From Rhodococcoides fascians A25f (GTDB lineage Bacteria > Actinomycetota > Actinomycetes > Mycobacteriales > Mycobacteriaceae), in the NCBI RefSeq assembly GCF_000760935.2, contig NZ_CP049744.1, forward strand, positions 5,549,501-5,613,500: DNA of 64,000 nt, written 5' to 3'. This document shows positions 26,552 through 35,731 of the stretch, piece after piece. The notes beneath the pieces were generated by a model, which had not been told where the DNA came from, did not search any database, and saw only the letters and a program-made list of their open reading frames with translations. Position 1 is the stretch's first letter. The number at the start of each line of letters is the position of its first letter. The position numbers and the translations under genes were made by a program.

Positions 26552-29127
26552 TGGCGCATTCTGTCTCCAACAAGACTCAACGACACAAGCCGGCGGGCAA
26601 TCCCATGCGCAAGGTGTCACTGAGAAACCTTGCTGCACACAAGGTTCGATTGGCACTGACGGTGCTGTCCGTCGTACTCGGCACGGCATTCGTCGCTGGT
26701 TCGTTCGTGTTCACCGACACCCTCCAGCGCACCTTCTCGTCACTGTTCGCCGATACCGCACAGGGCGCAGACGTACGGGTGAGTCCCGAGGACGCGCGCT
26801 CGAGCGGCGTGCCCAACGAGGACATCGCGGCAATCGCTGCCCTGCCGAACGTGCGCGCCGTATCGCCGTACGCCGGCGGACAGCTCGTACTGCTGGGCAC
26901 CGACGGTGCCGCAGTGCAATCCGGCGGCGCACCGACCATCGGCGAGTCCTACCTTCCGGACGACCAACGACTCGGAGACCCGACCACCTTCGTCGAAGGC
27001 TCGGCTCCCACCACTCCCGGTCAGGTCGCGATCAATGCCGGCGGTGCCGAGCGCGCCGGGTTGAAGGTGGGCGACGCCACCCAGGTGCTCGTGCCGTCCA
27101 AGGGCATCACCGATATCACGATTTCCGGAATCTATTCCACTGCAACAGAATCCGGCGGGTACATCGGAATCCAGTTCGTGCAGAGCCAGGCGAACGAGTT
27201 GTTCACCGACGGGGCCCACGTGCAGTACATCGACGTCGCAGGTAACGATCTCACCGCACAGGGGCTCACGCAGAGCGATCTGCGGGACGAGATTTCCGCG
27301 GCGCTCCCCGGCTTGAAGGTGCAGACGGCCGCGGACGTACAGGAAGAGACCCAGGCCGAGGTGGAGTCGGCCCTGTCGTTCATCAATTACTTCCTGCTCG
27401 CCTTCGGCGGAATCGCACTGCTCGTCGGTACCTTCATCATCTACAACACGTTCTCGATGATCGTTGCCCAGCGAGTCCGTGAGCTGGCGCTGCTGCGGGC
27501 CATCGGGGCCAGCCGCGGCCAGGTCAGCCGCTCGGTGGTACTCGAAGCACTCGTCGTCGGCGTCATCGGCAGTGTCCTCGGCTTCGCGGGCGGAGTCGGG
27601 CTGGCCTACGGCCTGCGCGCTCTGCTCAACGCCTTCGATCTGGGATTGCCGTCGGGGCCACTGGCACTCGAACCCCGCACCGTCGCCGTCGCCTTCGCGG
27701 TGGGCATCATCGTCACCGTCCTGAGCGCATACGCACCGGCGCGTCGAGCAGCCAAGATTCCGCCGGTCGCCGCGATGCGCGAGGAGTTCGCCTCGGCCGG
27801 CGACACCCTGCGCACTCGGACGTTCGTCGGTGTCGGGCTGGGAATCGCCGGTGCGGCTGCACTGGTCATCGGCGCACAGTCGACCGGCGGAGCCGCGGCC
27901 GCGACGGTCGGGGCAGGTGCAGTCGCACTCATCGTCGCCACCGCACTGGCCGCACCGTCCCTGTCGCGGCCCATCGTCGGTGCACTCGGTGCCGTCATCA
28001 CCCGTCCGTTCGGAGCGATAGGACGGCTGGCCAGAACCAACTCGGTGCGCAACCCGCGTCGCACCGCGGCCACCGCCTTCGCTCTGATGCTCGGCCTCAT
28101 GCTCGTCACCGTGATCGGCGTGCTGGGATCCACTGCGAAAGCCAGCGTCGATTCGCTCGTCGACACCGGTGTGGAGGCCGACTACATCCTCTCGGGCCCC
28201 CAGTCGATCGGCGTTCCGACCGGTGCCACCACAGCAGCGCAACAAGTGAACGGCGTGGACCGAACCGCAGTTCTGCACCCGGTGTTCGTCACGATCGCCG
28301 GCGAGGAGGAGTACGGAGCCGCCATCGACGGTTCGCCGGAAGGCCTGCTCGATCTGTCGATGGTCCAGGGCACGGCAGACCTCGACAGCAACGGCTTCTC
28401 GGTATCGGAAACCGAGGCCGCCGGCCGCGGATGGACCGTGGGCACCCAGGTCACCTTCGACACCGTCGACGGGGCTTCGGTGCCGGTCACCGTCACCGGG
28501 GTGTTCACCGACAATCCGCTGATCGGAAACTGGATCGTCTCGGGCGACATCTATCAGAAAGTGACGCCGTCCATCACGCGGTCGGATCTTCTGGTGCTAG
28601 TGAAGGCCGTGCCGGGAACCGATCTCGGTACCCTTCGCACCGACCTCGAGGCCGCCACCAAGCCGTTCGTCGTCGTTCAGGTTCAGGACGTCGAAGAGTT
28701 CAAGGGCAGTCAGGGACAACAGATCGACACCCTGCTCGCCGTGTTGTACGGATTGTTGGCACTGGCCGTCGTCATCGCCGTGCTCGGCATCGTCAACACG
28801 CTGGCCCTGTCCGTCGTGGAGCGTCGGCGAGAAATCGGGATGCTGCGGGCCATCGGCATGCAGCGTCCACAGGTTCGTCGCATCATCTACCTCGAGTCGT
28901 TGCTCATCGCGCTGTTCGGCGCGATCGTGGGCGTCGTCCTCGGCATCGCCTTCGGCTGGGGATTCGTGCAGACCCTGCGCGACGAGGGCCTGGGGACCAT
29001 GACCGTCCCCTGGGGACAGGTGGCGTCCATGTTGGTGGGATCTGCCGTCGTAGGAGTACTGGCCGCACTGTGGCCTGCTGTGCGGGCGGCTCGCACGAAG
29101 CCTCTGGAGGCGATCGCAGACCTCTAG
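26551..29127 (+). CDS. FtsX-like (MacB-type) ABC permease
   Basis: An 858-residue membrane protein with one N-terminal membrane helix (RLALTVLSVVLGTAFVAGSF), a large extracytoplasmic domain, an FtsX core of three helices at about 270-410, three or four further helices, a second extracytoplasmic domain, and a second FtsX core at about 725-858 (VNTLALSVVERRREIGMLRAIGM). This duplicated layout is common in actinobacterial MacB-like permeases. Start at ATG 26551 overlapping the ATPase stop; ATG 26605 (MRKVSLRNL) is an alternative. Likely exports a lipid, peptide or lipoprotein; cargo unknown. A U-tract terminator follows. Confidence 0.93.
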   Translation: MAHSVSNKTQRHKPAGNPMRKVSLRNLAAHKVRLALTVLSVVLGTAFVAGSFVFTDTLQRTFSSLFADTAQGADVRVSPEDARSSGVPNEDIAAIAALPNVRAVSPYAGGQLVLLGTDGAAVQSGGAPTIGESYLPDDQRLGDPTTFVEGSAPTTPGQVAINAGGAERAGLKVGDATQVLVPSKGITDITISGIYSTATESGGYIGIQFVQSQANELFTDGAHVQYIDVAGNDLTAQGLTQSDLRDEISAALPGLKVQTAADVQEETQAEVESALSFINYFLLAFGGIALLVGTFIIYNTFSMIVAQRVRELALLRAIGASRGQVSRSVVLEALVVGVIGSVLGFAGGVGLAYGLRALLNAFDLGLPSGPLALEPRTVAVAFAVGIIVTVLSAYAPARRAAKIPPVAAMREEFASAGDTLRTRTFVGVGLGIAGAAALVIGAQSTGGAAAATVGAGAVALIVATALAAPSLSRPIVGALGAVITRPFGAIGRLARTNSVRNPRRTAATAFALMLGLMLVTVIGVLGSTAKASVDSLVDTGVEADYILSGPQSIGVPTGATTAAQQVNGVDRTAVLHPVFVTIAGEEEYGAAIDGSPEGLLDLSMVQGTADLDSNGFSVSETEAAGRGWTVGTQVTFDTVDGASVPVTVTGVFTDNPLIGNWIVSGDIYQKVTPSITRSDLLVLVKAVPGTDLGTLRTDLEAATKPFVVVQVQDVEEFKGSQGQQIDTLLAVLYGLLALAVVIAVLGIVNTLALSVVERRREIGMLRAIGMQRPQVRRIIYLESLLIALFGAIVGVVLGIAFGWGFVQTLRDEGLGTMTVPWGQVASMLVGSAVVGVLAALWPAVRAARTKPLEAIADL

Positions 29128-29142
29128 TACTCCCGAACCCGA

Positions 29143-29190
29143 CCGGGCATTTCGCAACGACACCTATTTGTTGTGAAATGTCCGGTTTTT
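29143..29190 (+). terminator. Rho-independent terminator with U-tract
   Basis: CCGGGCATTTCGCAAC (29143-29158) pairs with GTTGTGAAATGTCCGG (29170-29185) as a 16-bp stem including two G-U pairs, followed by TTTTT at 29186-29190. It closes the ABC operon before the NRPS-like gene. Confidence 0.9.
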
Positions 29191-29307
29191 GGCTTGCGCC
29201 GAAAGGTGATGCACGTCTACCTTTGAGACGGTAAAACAGTCTTCAAGTAGGTTTGCAGTCCGCAAACCAACTCTGTCATCACGGGTCGGGCTCGTGCAAG
29301 GAGAATC

Positions 29308-31848
29308 ATGTCGGTTCAAGACATCGATGCACCCACCCGTCCCGCACTGGCCCCACTGTGCCGGCCCGAGAGCCGCGACACACTGATGGCGCGCTACCGG
29401 GAAGTCGCTCACGTTCTGCCGAACGCCGTTGCACTCTCCGTAGGCGGAACCTCGCTCACCTTCGACGAACTGCTGCACCGCGCATACTCGCAGGCTCGGA
29501 AGATCGCCACCCTCTTCCCCGGGGACTCTCGGCCGCTTGCCGTCGATACCGACGACACTCCGATCTCGATCGTGCTGATGCTGGCCGTCGTCGCCTCCGG
29601 TCACCCTCTCGTGCCGCTCGATCCCATGCTTCCCGCCGAGCGACGCGCCACGATCATCGACCGAGCCGGTGCGACGGCGATCGACGCCGCCACCGTTGCC
29701 GAGACCGTGGATTCCTGCGTGCCACTACCGACGCTGTCGGGCGATCACACCGCGGTGATCAACTACACCTCGGGATCGACAGGCACCGCCAAGGGCGTGA
29801 TCCTCAGCCATCGCATGTGTCTGACCAAGGCATACGAGGTCGCCACCGCGTTGTCGATCGGCCCGCACGATCGCATCGGAAATTCGCTGCCGGTCAGTTT
29901 CGGTGCCGGGTTGAACACGCTCTTCGCCGGGCTGCTCAGCGGTGCCGCGGTCCACTGCCGAGACCCTCGGTCGGGTGCCCCGTCCGACACCGCCGAATGG
30001 ATCGCCGAGCAGTCACTGACCACGCTGCACTGCTCCTCGTCACTGCTGCGCACGATCGCGGCAGCCGACCACGGGCACGCTGCCGTGCCCAGTCTGCGCG
30101 TGGTCACCACGTACGGGGAGTCCCTGCATTCCGACGACGTCGACAATTTCAGGCAAATGTTCGACGGGCATGCAACGGTCGTGAACTGGTACGCGACCAC
30201 AGAGGCCGGGGCCGTCGCCTACAGCGAGTTCCCTCCGGAGCGGACGCTGCCGTCCGGCTTCCTGCCGGCCGGAAGGCCCATTCCCGGCAAGCTCGTCGAG
30301 GTCGTCACCACCGACGGCTCGGTGTGTATGCCCGACGCGATCGGCGAAGTCCGAGTGACGTCGACCTGCCTGGCCGACGGTTACCTCGGCGACGCAGGCC
30401 TGGATTCAGAACGATTCGCCGCTCTCGACGATGGCCTGTTCCGGTACCGAACCGGCGATCTGGGGCGTCTGGACGAACACGGGACGCTGCATCTGGCCGG
30501 ACGCATCGACGACGCCGTCAAGGTTCGCGGCTACCTGGTCGAGCCGGCCGAGATCGAGGCAGCCCTGCGAGCCATGCCGGAGATCGACGAGGCCGCGGTG
30601 ATCGGCAGACACTCGGGTACCGACACCGACCTGGTGGCCTACGTGTGCTCGGCGGGATCGGCCAAGCGTCCCTCCGTCGGCGAGATCAGAGCGTCGCTGC
30701 GCCGGACCCTGCCGGAATGGATGGTGCCCACGCACATCGTCGCGCTCGACGCGATGCCGCGCAACGAACGCGGCAAGCTCGATCGCATGGCATTGCCCGA
30801 GCCCGCGGATCGACGGGTCGAGCGAACAGCGGTCGGGCCGACCGAATACATCGTCGCCGAGGCTGCGCGGGCTGCCATCGGTCTGGACTCCATCGGCCGA
30901 GACGAGGACTTCCTGGCTCTCGGCGGTAATTCGCTGACGACAACGGCGATGCTCGCCCAACTGCGGGAGGGGTTGAAGGTCGATCTCACGGCGGAGGACG
31001 TGTTCGCGGCGACGACCGTTCGAACTCTCGCTACGACGGTCGATGCCCGCCTGCGAGACGCGGCCACCGTTCGTCGACGCACGTCCGGCGAACACGATGT
31101 GCTGGTGCCCCTGCGCACCGAGGGCAGCAAGGCACCGATCTTCCTGATCGGCGGAGCCGGCGTCGGCGCGATGGCATTCCTCAAGCTCGTCAAGCACATC
31201 GACGACGACCATCCGGTGTACGCATTGCAGGCGCACGGCCGGGGTAAGCGCGGACGACCGGACCGCACCATCCGACGAACCGCGAGGCGATACGTCGACG
31301 CGATACGCACCGTCCAGCCCGAGGGACCGTTCCATCTGGTCGGCCATTCGCTCGGCGGGTGGATCGCCATCGCGATGGCCGAGAGAATCCGCGACTGTGG
31401 TCTCGGATCTCCGCACCTGCTTCTGTTGGACACCCGGCTGTTTCGGCATCTGCTGGACAAGCTGCCCGGCGGTACCGAGGTTCCGGCTGCACCTCCGGCC
31501 CAGACGCGGGAAGAAGCGGGCTTCCACCTCGGCCGCCTCGGCACGGCCGCTCTGTGGATCCGCATGCAGTTCGCCGGGTTGTTGCGCTACCCGACGACCA
31601 TGGAATGGTTGGTCTTCGCAAGCATCGGGTACGTGGCGTTGAACAAGCACGTGCCGACTCCGTGGTCGGGCTCGATGACCGTGGTTCGCACAGCGGAGAA
31701 CGTGAAAGATGCCCGGTCGTGGCAGACAGTTGCTTCTGGTGAACTGACTTTCGTCGACATCAACGGCGATCACGGTGACATGCTGAGCGAACCGATGGCC
31801 GAGGAACTGGCCAAGATCATCGACGACACCGTCGGCAGCGGGCGCTGA
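29308..31848 (+). CDS. Stand-alone NRPS-like A-T-TE enzyme
   Basis: An 846-residue three-domain synthetase. Adenylation domain about 30-520: A3 YTSGSTGTAKGV (152-163), A5 NWYATTEAG, A7 YRTGDLGR, A8 GRIDDAVKVRGYL, A10 Lys in RNERGKLDR. Carrier domain with GGNSL (Ser542 carries phosphopantetheine). Thioesterase about 600-846 with GHSLGG (Ser681), Asp near 709, and His822 in GDHGDM. There is no condensation domain. Where amino-acid-activating domains have F-D in core A4, this one has F198-G199 (SFGAGLNTLF), so the substrate is probably not an alpha-amino acid. Such A-T-TE enzymes dimerise or release aryl or keto acids in other organisms. ATG with AAGGAG upstream; monocistronic between two separate units. 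Confidence 0.88.
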   Translation: MSVQDIDAPTRPALAPLCRPESRDTLMARYREVAHVLPNAVALSVGGTSLTFDELLHRAYSQARKIATLFPGDSRPLAVDTDDTPISIVLMLAVVASGHPLVPLDPMLPAERRATIIDRAGATAIDAATVAETVDSCVPLPTLSGDHTAVINYTSGSTGTAKGVILSHRMCLTKAYEVATALSIGPHDRIGNSLPVSFGAGLNTLFAGLLSGAAVHCRDPRSGAPSDTAEWIAEQSLTTLHCSSSLLRTIAAADHGHAAVPSLRVVTTYGESLHSDDVDNFRQMFDGHATVVNWYATTEAGAVAYSEFPPERTLPSGFLPAGRPIPGKLVEVVTTDGSVCMPDAIGEVRVTSTCLADGYLGDAGLDSERFAALDDGLFRYRTGDLGRLDEHGTLHLAGRIDDAVKVRGYLVEPAEIEAALRAMPEIDEAAVIGRHSGTDTDLVAYVCSAGSAKRPSVGEIRASLRRTLPEWMVPTHIVALDAMPRNERGKLDRMALPEPADRRVERTAVGPTEYIVAEAARAAIGLDSIGRDEDFLALGGNSLTTTAMLAQLREGLKVDLTAEDVFAATTVRTLATTVDARLRDAATVRRRTSGEHDVLVPLRTEGSKAPIFLIGGAGVGAMAFLKLVKHIDDDHPVYALQAHGRGKRGRPDRTIRRTARRYVDAIRTVQPEGPFHLVGHSLGGWIAIAMAERIRDCGLGSPHLLLLDTRLFRHLLDKLPGGTEVPAAPPAQTREEAGFHLGRLGTAALWIRMQFAGLLRYPTTMEWLVFASIGYVALNKHVPTPWSGSMTVVRTAENVKDARSWQTVASGELTFVDINGDHGDMLSEPMAEELAKIIDDTVGSGR

Positions 31849-31950
31849 AGCCCGGCAGCCCGTAGGACGGTCTGTCGCGACCGCGGCACAGCTTGTACGT
31901 TTGTGCCAGAAGGCGCGGCAGGTCCGAACTATTCGACAGGGAGGCCGACT

Positions 31951-32883
31951 ATGAGTTCATCGTACGAATTGCAGTCCGTGGAACTACACAAGGACGTCCT
32001 GCGTTACGTCGACATCGGCGACGGTCCGCCCGTGATCCTCGTGCACGGTCTCCTCGGATCGCATCAATCGTGGGCACCCCAGCTCGAGCGCCTCTCGCAC
32101 AAGTACCGGGTGATCGCGCCGGACCTGTTCGGGCACGGCGAGTCCGACAAGCCGACCGGTGACTACTCGCTGAGCTCACACTCGGCCACCATTCGCGATC
32201 TGATGGATCACCTGAAGATCGACTCCGCTCCGCTGGTCGGTCACTCCCTCGGCGGCGGCATCATCATGCAGCTGACGTATCTCTTCCCCGAGCGGGTCGA
32301 TCGCCTCGCCCTGGTCAGCAGTGGCGGCCTCGGCCCCGAAGTGAGCCTCCTGCTCAAGGCCGCGACGCTGCCCGGTAGCGAGTTGGTACTTCCGCTGCTT
32401 GCGTCCGATTGGTTCCGCAAGAACGCCGAGGGCGCACTGTCGCAGCTGGGCAAGTGGGGCCTTCCGGTCAAGCCCGGTCCGAGCATGGCCGAGACCTGGC
32501 GATCGTTCCGGTCGGTCGCCGACCGCTCCACTCGTGAGGCCTTCCTGGCGTCGACGCGAGCAGTGGTCGGCCCACGCGGTCAGACCGTAAGCGCCAAACA
32601 GCATTTCGAGAAGTTCGAGTCGATTCCGTCTCTGCTCGTCTGGGGCGGTAAAGACCGCATGATTCCCGCCAAACATGCGGACAACATCCGACGCGAGGTG
32701 CCCAACAGCCGCGTCGAGATCTTCCCCGATGCCGGCCACTTTCCCCAGCTCGACGAGCCCGATTTCTTCTTCCGACTTCTGGACGAGTTCCTGGACTCGA
32801 ACGGGCAGGGGAAGGACGTCGCGGCAGGGACCGACGCGCGCGAAGACATCACTCCGGCAGTCATGCCGCTGCAACGCCCGTGA
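31951..32883 (+). CDS. Alpha/beta-fold hydrolase
   Basis: A 310-residue serine hydrolase. Oxyanion segment VILVHGLLGSHQSW, nucleophile elbow VGHSLGGG, acid in WGGKDRMIP and His in PDAGHFPQLDEP. The fold is close to meta-cleavage and haloperoxidase-type hydrolases. I start at ATG 31951 (MSSSYELQ) with GGGAGG upstream; an in-frame start at 31903 adds 16 doubtful residues. Its stop overlaps the GTG of the LON-domain gene. Confidence 0.9.
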   Translation: MSSSYELQSVELHKDVLRYVDIGDGPPVILVHGLLGSHQSWAPQLERLSHKYRVIAPDLFGHGESDKPTGDYSLSSHSATIRDLMDHLKIDSAPLVGHSLGGGIIMQLTYLFPERVDRLALVSSGGLGPEVSLLLKAATLPGSELVLPLLASDWFRKNAEGALSQLGKWGLPVKPGPSMAETWRSFRSVADRSTREAFLASTRAVVGPRGQTVSAKQHFEKFESIPSLLVWGGKDRMIPAKHADNIRREVPNSRVEIFPDAGHFPQLDEPDFFFRLLDEFLDSNGQGKDVAAGTDAREDITPAVMPLQRP

Positions 32884-33518
32884 GTGTCATCCCGATGTTC
32901 CCGCTCGGGAGCGTGCTGCTTCCCGGCGAACGTCTACCGCTGCACATCTTCGAGCCTCGCTACCAGGCGCTGGTACAAGACTGCCTGAAGCAGGACGACC
33001 CGAGCTTCGGCGTCGTTCTCATCGCGCGCGGCCACGAGGCCGGGGGCGGCGACGTTCGACACGACGTGGCGACGGTCGCGCACATCATCGGGCACGAGGC
33101 CATCGGAGACGGCAGGTACCTACTCGAGTGTGTCGGCGGCGAACGGATCCGGATCGACGCCTGGCTGCCCGACGATCCCTACCCCTTGGCAGACGTTCGA
33201 CCGTGGCACGACGAGGACGCCGAGTCGGTGATCGCCGATTCCGAATTCGACACCACCTGGGCGCGGGTCGAGGATCTGTACGAGCTCATCGGCCGACTCG
33301 AATCCACCGAAAGCATTGCCACTCCGGGCTTTCCGGACTTTCTGAGCCTGCCGATCTCGGCCGCCGAGAAAATCTGGTCGCTGGCTGCACTGATTCCGAT
33401 GGGACAGTCCGATCGCCTCGACATTCTGTCGGCACCGGACGCCCGGGCCCGCAAGACGGCACTCGACGACGCCATCGAGAACGTCACGGCCGTCGTACAG
33501 TTCAGACTGCAACCCTGA
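32880..33518 (+). CDS. LON-substrate-binding-domain protein (protease-less)
   Basis: A 212-residue protein consisting only of the Lon N-terminal (LAN/ASCH-like) domain: IPMFPLGSVLLPGERLPLHIFEPRYQALVQD at the start and FGVVLIARGHE after it. It lacks AAA+ and protease domains. GTG start overlapping the hydrolase stop (GTGA), so translationally coupled to it. Possibly an adaptor or substrate-recognition protein; function unproven. A 16-bp hairpin follows. Confidence 0.9.
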   Translation: MSVIPMFPLGSVLLPGERLPLHIFEPRYQALVQDCLKQDDPSFGVVLIARGHEAGGGDVRHDVATVAHIIGHEAIGDGRYLLECVGGERIRIDAWLPDDPYPLADVRPWHDEDAESVIADSEFDTTWARVEDLYELIGRLESTESIATPGFPDFLSLPISAAEKIWSLAALIPMGQSDRLDILSAPDARARKTALDDAIENVTAVVQFRLQP

Positions 33519-33530
33519 TACGTACGAAAC

Positions 33531-33565
33531 ACGTCAGGCCCGACACGATGTGTCGGGCCTGACGT
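33531..33565. terminator. Bidirectional hairpin terminator
   Basis: ACGTCAGGCCCGACAC and GTGTCGGGCCTGACGT form a perfect 16-bp stem with a 3-base loop, between the LON-domain gene (plus) and the 3' end of tRNA-fMet (minus). It can terminate both. TTT follows on the minus strand. Confidence 0.9.
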
Positions 33566-33571
33566 ACGTAG

Positions 33572-33645
33572 TAGCGGGGACAGGATTTGAACCTGCGACC
33601 TCTGGGTTATGAGCCCAGCGAGCTACCGAGCTGCTCCACCCCGCG
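33572..33645 (-). tRNA. Initiator tRNA-fMet (CAT)
   Basis: A 74-nt cloverleaf on the minus strand, 5' end at 33645. Anticodon CAT sits in a loop closed by GGG/CCC pairs (GGGCTCATAACCC), and the first base (C1) is mismatched with position 72; both are marks of initiator rather than elongator tRNA-Met. T-arm is GCAGGTTCAAATCCTGT. CCA is not encoded. Confidence 0.96.
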
Positions 33646-33718
33646 CTGTGTGTCCCCAACGGTACATGCCATCTCGGCAGTCTCCCAATCGCCTGGTCAA
33701 CGCTCTACGGTTCTCGGT

Positions 33719-34498
33719 ATGCCCACCGAGTCCTCCCCAGTCCTGTCGTATCCGTTCGATGCCGTCGCACAAATCACGCTGAGCAACCCACCGGTCAACG
33801 CACTGACCCGTCCGGCGACGCGGCGGCTGCATGCCGTTCTGCGAGAACTGGCTCGGGACGCCACAATTCGAGCGGTGGTCCTCACCGGCGAGCGGGTGTT
33901 CAGCGCCGGCTCGGACATCTCCGAAATGCCGGATATGCAGAACGACGGCGACGTGCTGGCACGCAAGAGCACCCTCGAGAACGCCACGCTCGATCTGCTG
34001 GCCGCACTGCCGCTTCCGACGGTCGCGGCGATCGACGGATTCGCATTGGGCGGCGGACTCGAGATGGCACTGTGCTGCGATCTCGTCGTCGCCGACGCAG
34101 GAGCTCGACTCGGACTGCCGGAGATCGACCTCGGCGTCATCCCCAGCAGCGGCGGATCGATGCGCGCCTTGCGCCGTGTGGGTCAGGCCCATGCGGCCGA
34201 ACTCGTCCTGCTCGGCGAGCCGATCACCGCCGAGACCGCGCTCGAGTGGGGTCTGATCAATCGGGTGGCACCGCATGGTGCATCGCTGTCGGTGGCCTTG
34301 GACCTGGCGCAGACGCTCGCTCGGAAGTCCCGTTCTGCGGTGCACGCGAACAAGCGAGCACTCGAGCTCGTCTTCGGGCCATCCCCGTACGAACCGGCAC
34401 AACGGGCATTGCCGGTATTCGAGGAAGCGTTCGGGTCGACGGACGGACGGGAAGGCGTTCGCGCCTTTCTCGCCAAGGAATCACCGAGATTTCGATAG
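33719..34498 (+). CDS. Enoyl-CoA hydratase/isomerase family protein
   Basis: A 259-residue crotonase-fold enzyme. The oxyanion-hole segments are FSAGSDISEMP and IDGFALGGGLEMALCCD, and the acidic residue is in GLPEIDLGVIPSSGGS. It probably acts on an enoyl-CoA in fatty acid or aromatic breakdown; the exact substrate is not determinable. ATG 33719 fits the family start, while the open frame upstream runs through the tRNA. Convergent overlap of 18 bases with the DUF998 gene. Confidence 0.9.
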   Translation: MPTESSPVLSYPFDAVAQITLSNPPVNALTRPATRRLHAVLRELARDATIRAVVLTGERVFSAGSDISEMPDMQNDGDVLARKSTLENATLDLLAALPLPTVAAIDGFALGGGLEMALCCDLVVADAGARLGLPEIDLGVIPSSGGSMRALRRVGQAHAAELVLLGEPITAETALEWGLINRVAPHGASLSVALDLAQTLARKSRSAVHANKRALELVFGPSPYEPAQRALPVFEEAFGSTDGREGVRAFLAKESPRFR

Positions 34499-35098
34499 GC
34501 GGCTCTGCGCGAGAATTGTTGCGCCGGTGACGATCTCCCAGCCGATTATGGTGTAAACCGAGATCCGCTCGAACGTTCCGCCGCCGAGGATCCCCGTGTC
34601 GGCGAGAAACAGGGCCAGACCGGCCAGGCCGACGACCCCCGCAGTGGCGCTACCGAGCGTGTACCAACGCGGCGCTCCGACGCGGCCGCCGTACCGGCCT
34701 GCAGCCAGGAGCACCAGGTTTCCGCCGATGATGGCCATACCCGCGCCCGCCGCGTGCGGTGCCGACGCTCCGTCGACCGAGGCATGCGCGAGCCCGACCA
34801 CGATGCTGCCGACGCCGTGCACAACCGAGGTACCCAGCACCATCCACCGCGCTCGGCCCTCGAACAGCACCGACAATCCGAGGCCGGCAAGAACGAACAG
34901 CGTGCCGTCGACCACAAAACCGGTGTTCATCACCGGGTGCCACGGTGAGATGTCCGGAATCCCGAGGTCACTGATGTTGTTGCGCGCGTAGCTGTACGGC
35001 CGATCGGTCCAGCCCAGCGCCGCAACCGCTTCGGCGGCCAGATAGGTCACCCCGCCGACGAGAAAGGCTCCAGCGGCCAGGACCGTAGTTCTCTTCAC
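34481..35098 (-). CDS. DUF998-family membrane protein
   Basis: A 205-residue integral membrane protein with about six helices (TTVLAAGAFLVGGVTYLAAEAV; VDGTLFVLAGLGLSVLF; MVLGTSVVHGVGSIVVGLA; IIGGNLVLLAAG; AGVVGLAGLALFLA; IIGWEIVTGATIL). The early YSYARNNISDLG segment is characteristic of DUF998. Start is uncertain: GTG 35098 or GTG 35113, neither with a clear ribosome site; the frame upstream overlaps the divergent tetR and is rejected. Probably co-regulated with tetR-ubiB through the shared operator. Function unknown. Confidence 0.82.
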   Translation of the reverse strand: MKRTTVLAAGAFLVGGVTYLAAEAVAALGWTDRPYSYARNNISDLGIPDISPWHPVMNTGFVVDGTLFVLAGLGLSVLFEGRARWMVLGTSVVHGVGSIVVGLAHASVDGASAPHAAGAGMAIIGGNLVLLAAGRYGGRVGAPRWYTLGSATAGVVGLAGLALFLADTGILGGGTFERISVYTIIGWEIVTGATILAQSRLSKSR

Positions 35099-35141
35099 AA
35101 CTGCAGTATTCACTGCCTGCTTGCCCCGGATGCACCCGGCG

Positions 35142-35157
35142 TGTACCGATTGGTACA
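35142..35157. promoter_or_regulatory. Candidate TetR operator
   Basis: TGTACCGATTGGTACA is a dyad with perfect 6-base arms and a 4-base centre in the divergent gap between the DUF998 gene and tetR, ending 10 bases before the tetR ATG. Likely autoregulatory site. Confidence 0.65.
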
Positions 35158-35167
35158 GTACCGGCTC

Positions 35168-35731
35168 ATGAGCGATCGCCACGACGTGGTGCCGATACTC
35201 GCAGGGGTGTTCCGCGACCACGGGTTCGACGGTTCGTCTCTCGCGGTCATCAGCAGGCAGACCGGCCTGGGGAAAGGCAGTCTCTACCACTACTTTCCGC
35301 GCGGCAAGCAGGAGATGGCCGAGGCCGTCCTCGACGACGTGGAGCAGTGGTTTCACCACAACGTGTTCGAGCCGCTGCGGCACGGCACCGATGCCGCGTC
35401 GACCACGCACGACATGTTCGAGCAAACCGCCCGCTACTTCCGCTCCAATCGCCTGGTGTGCCTGTTCGGGGCGTTCACACTCGGCCTGGAGCGCGCGGCC
35501 TTCTCCGGACGCGTCGCAGCACATTTCGCGCACTGGATCGAGGCACTCACCCCGGTACTGAATCGGCTCGGACACGGCGACTCGGCGGCCGAACTGGCCG
35601 AGGAGATCGTCGCCGGCATCCAAGGCGCGTTGGTGCTCTCGCGCGCATCGGACGACGAGACGAGATTCGATCGACTGTTGTCGAGGCTGGAAGCATCGGC
35701 CGCACGCCTGCCCGCAGGAGTACACGCATGA
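35168..35731 (+). CDS. TetR/AcrR-family regulator
   Basis: A 187-residue regulator with the N-terminal HTH PILAGVFRDHGFDGSSLAVISRQTGLGKGSLYHYFPRGKQEM, and a C-terminal segment like that of YxaF/LmrA-type TetRs. ATG at 35168; nine extra upstream residues are possible but overlap the operator. Its stop overlaps the ATG of the UbiB-family kinase gene (ATGA), so the two are cotranscribed. Confidence 0.9.
   Translation: MSDRHDVVPILAGVFRDHGFDGSSLAVISRQTGLGKGSLYHYFPRGKQEMAEAVLDDVEQWFHHNVFEPLRHGTDAASTTHDMFEQTARYFRSNRLVCLFGAFTLGLERAAFSGRVAAHFAHWIEALTPVLNRLGHGDSAAELAEEIVAGIQGALVLSRASDDETRFDRLLSRLEASAARLPAGVHA

Noticed and set aside
26740..28278. 512-codon minus-strand frame opposite the FtsX-like permease
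   Set aside because: Composition is typical of a complementary-strand shadow and no family motif is visible.
30406..31773. 455-codon minus-strand frame opposite the NRPS-like gene
   Set aside because: Shadow of a gene with clear domain motifs on the plus strand.
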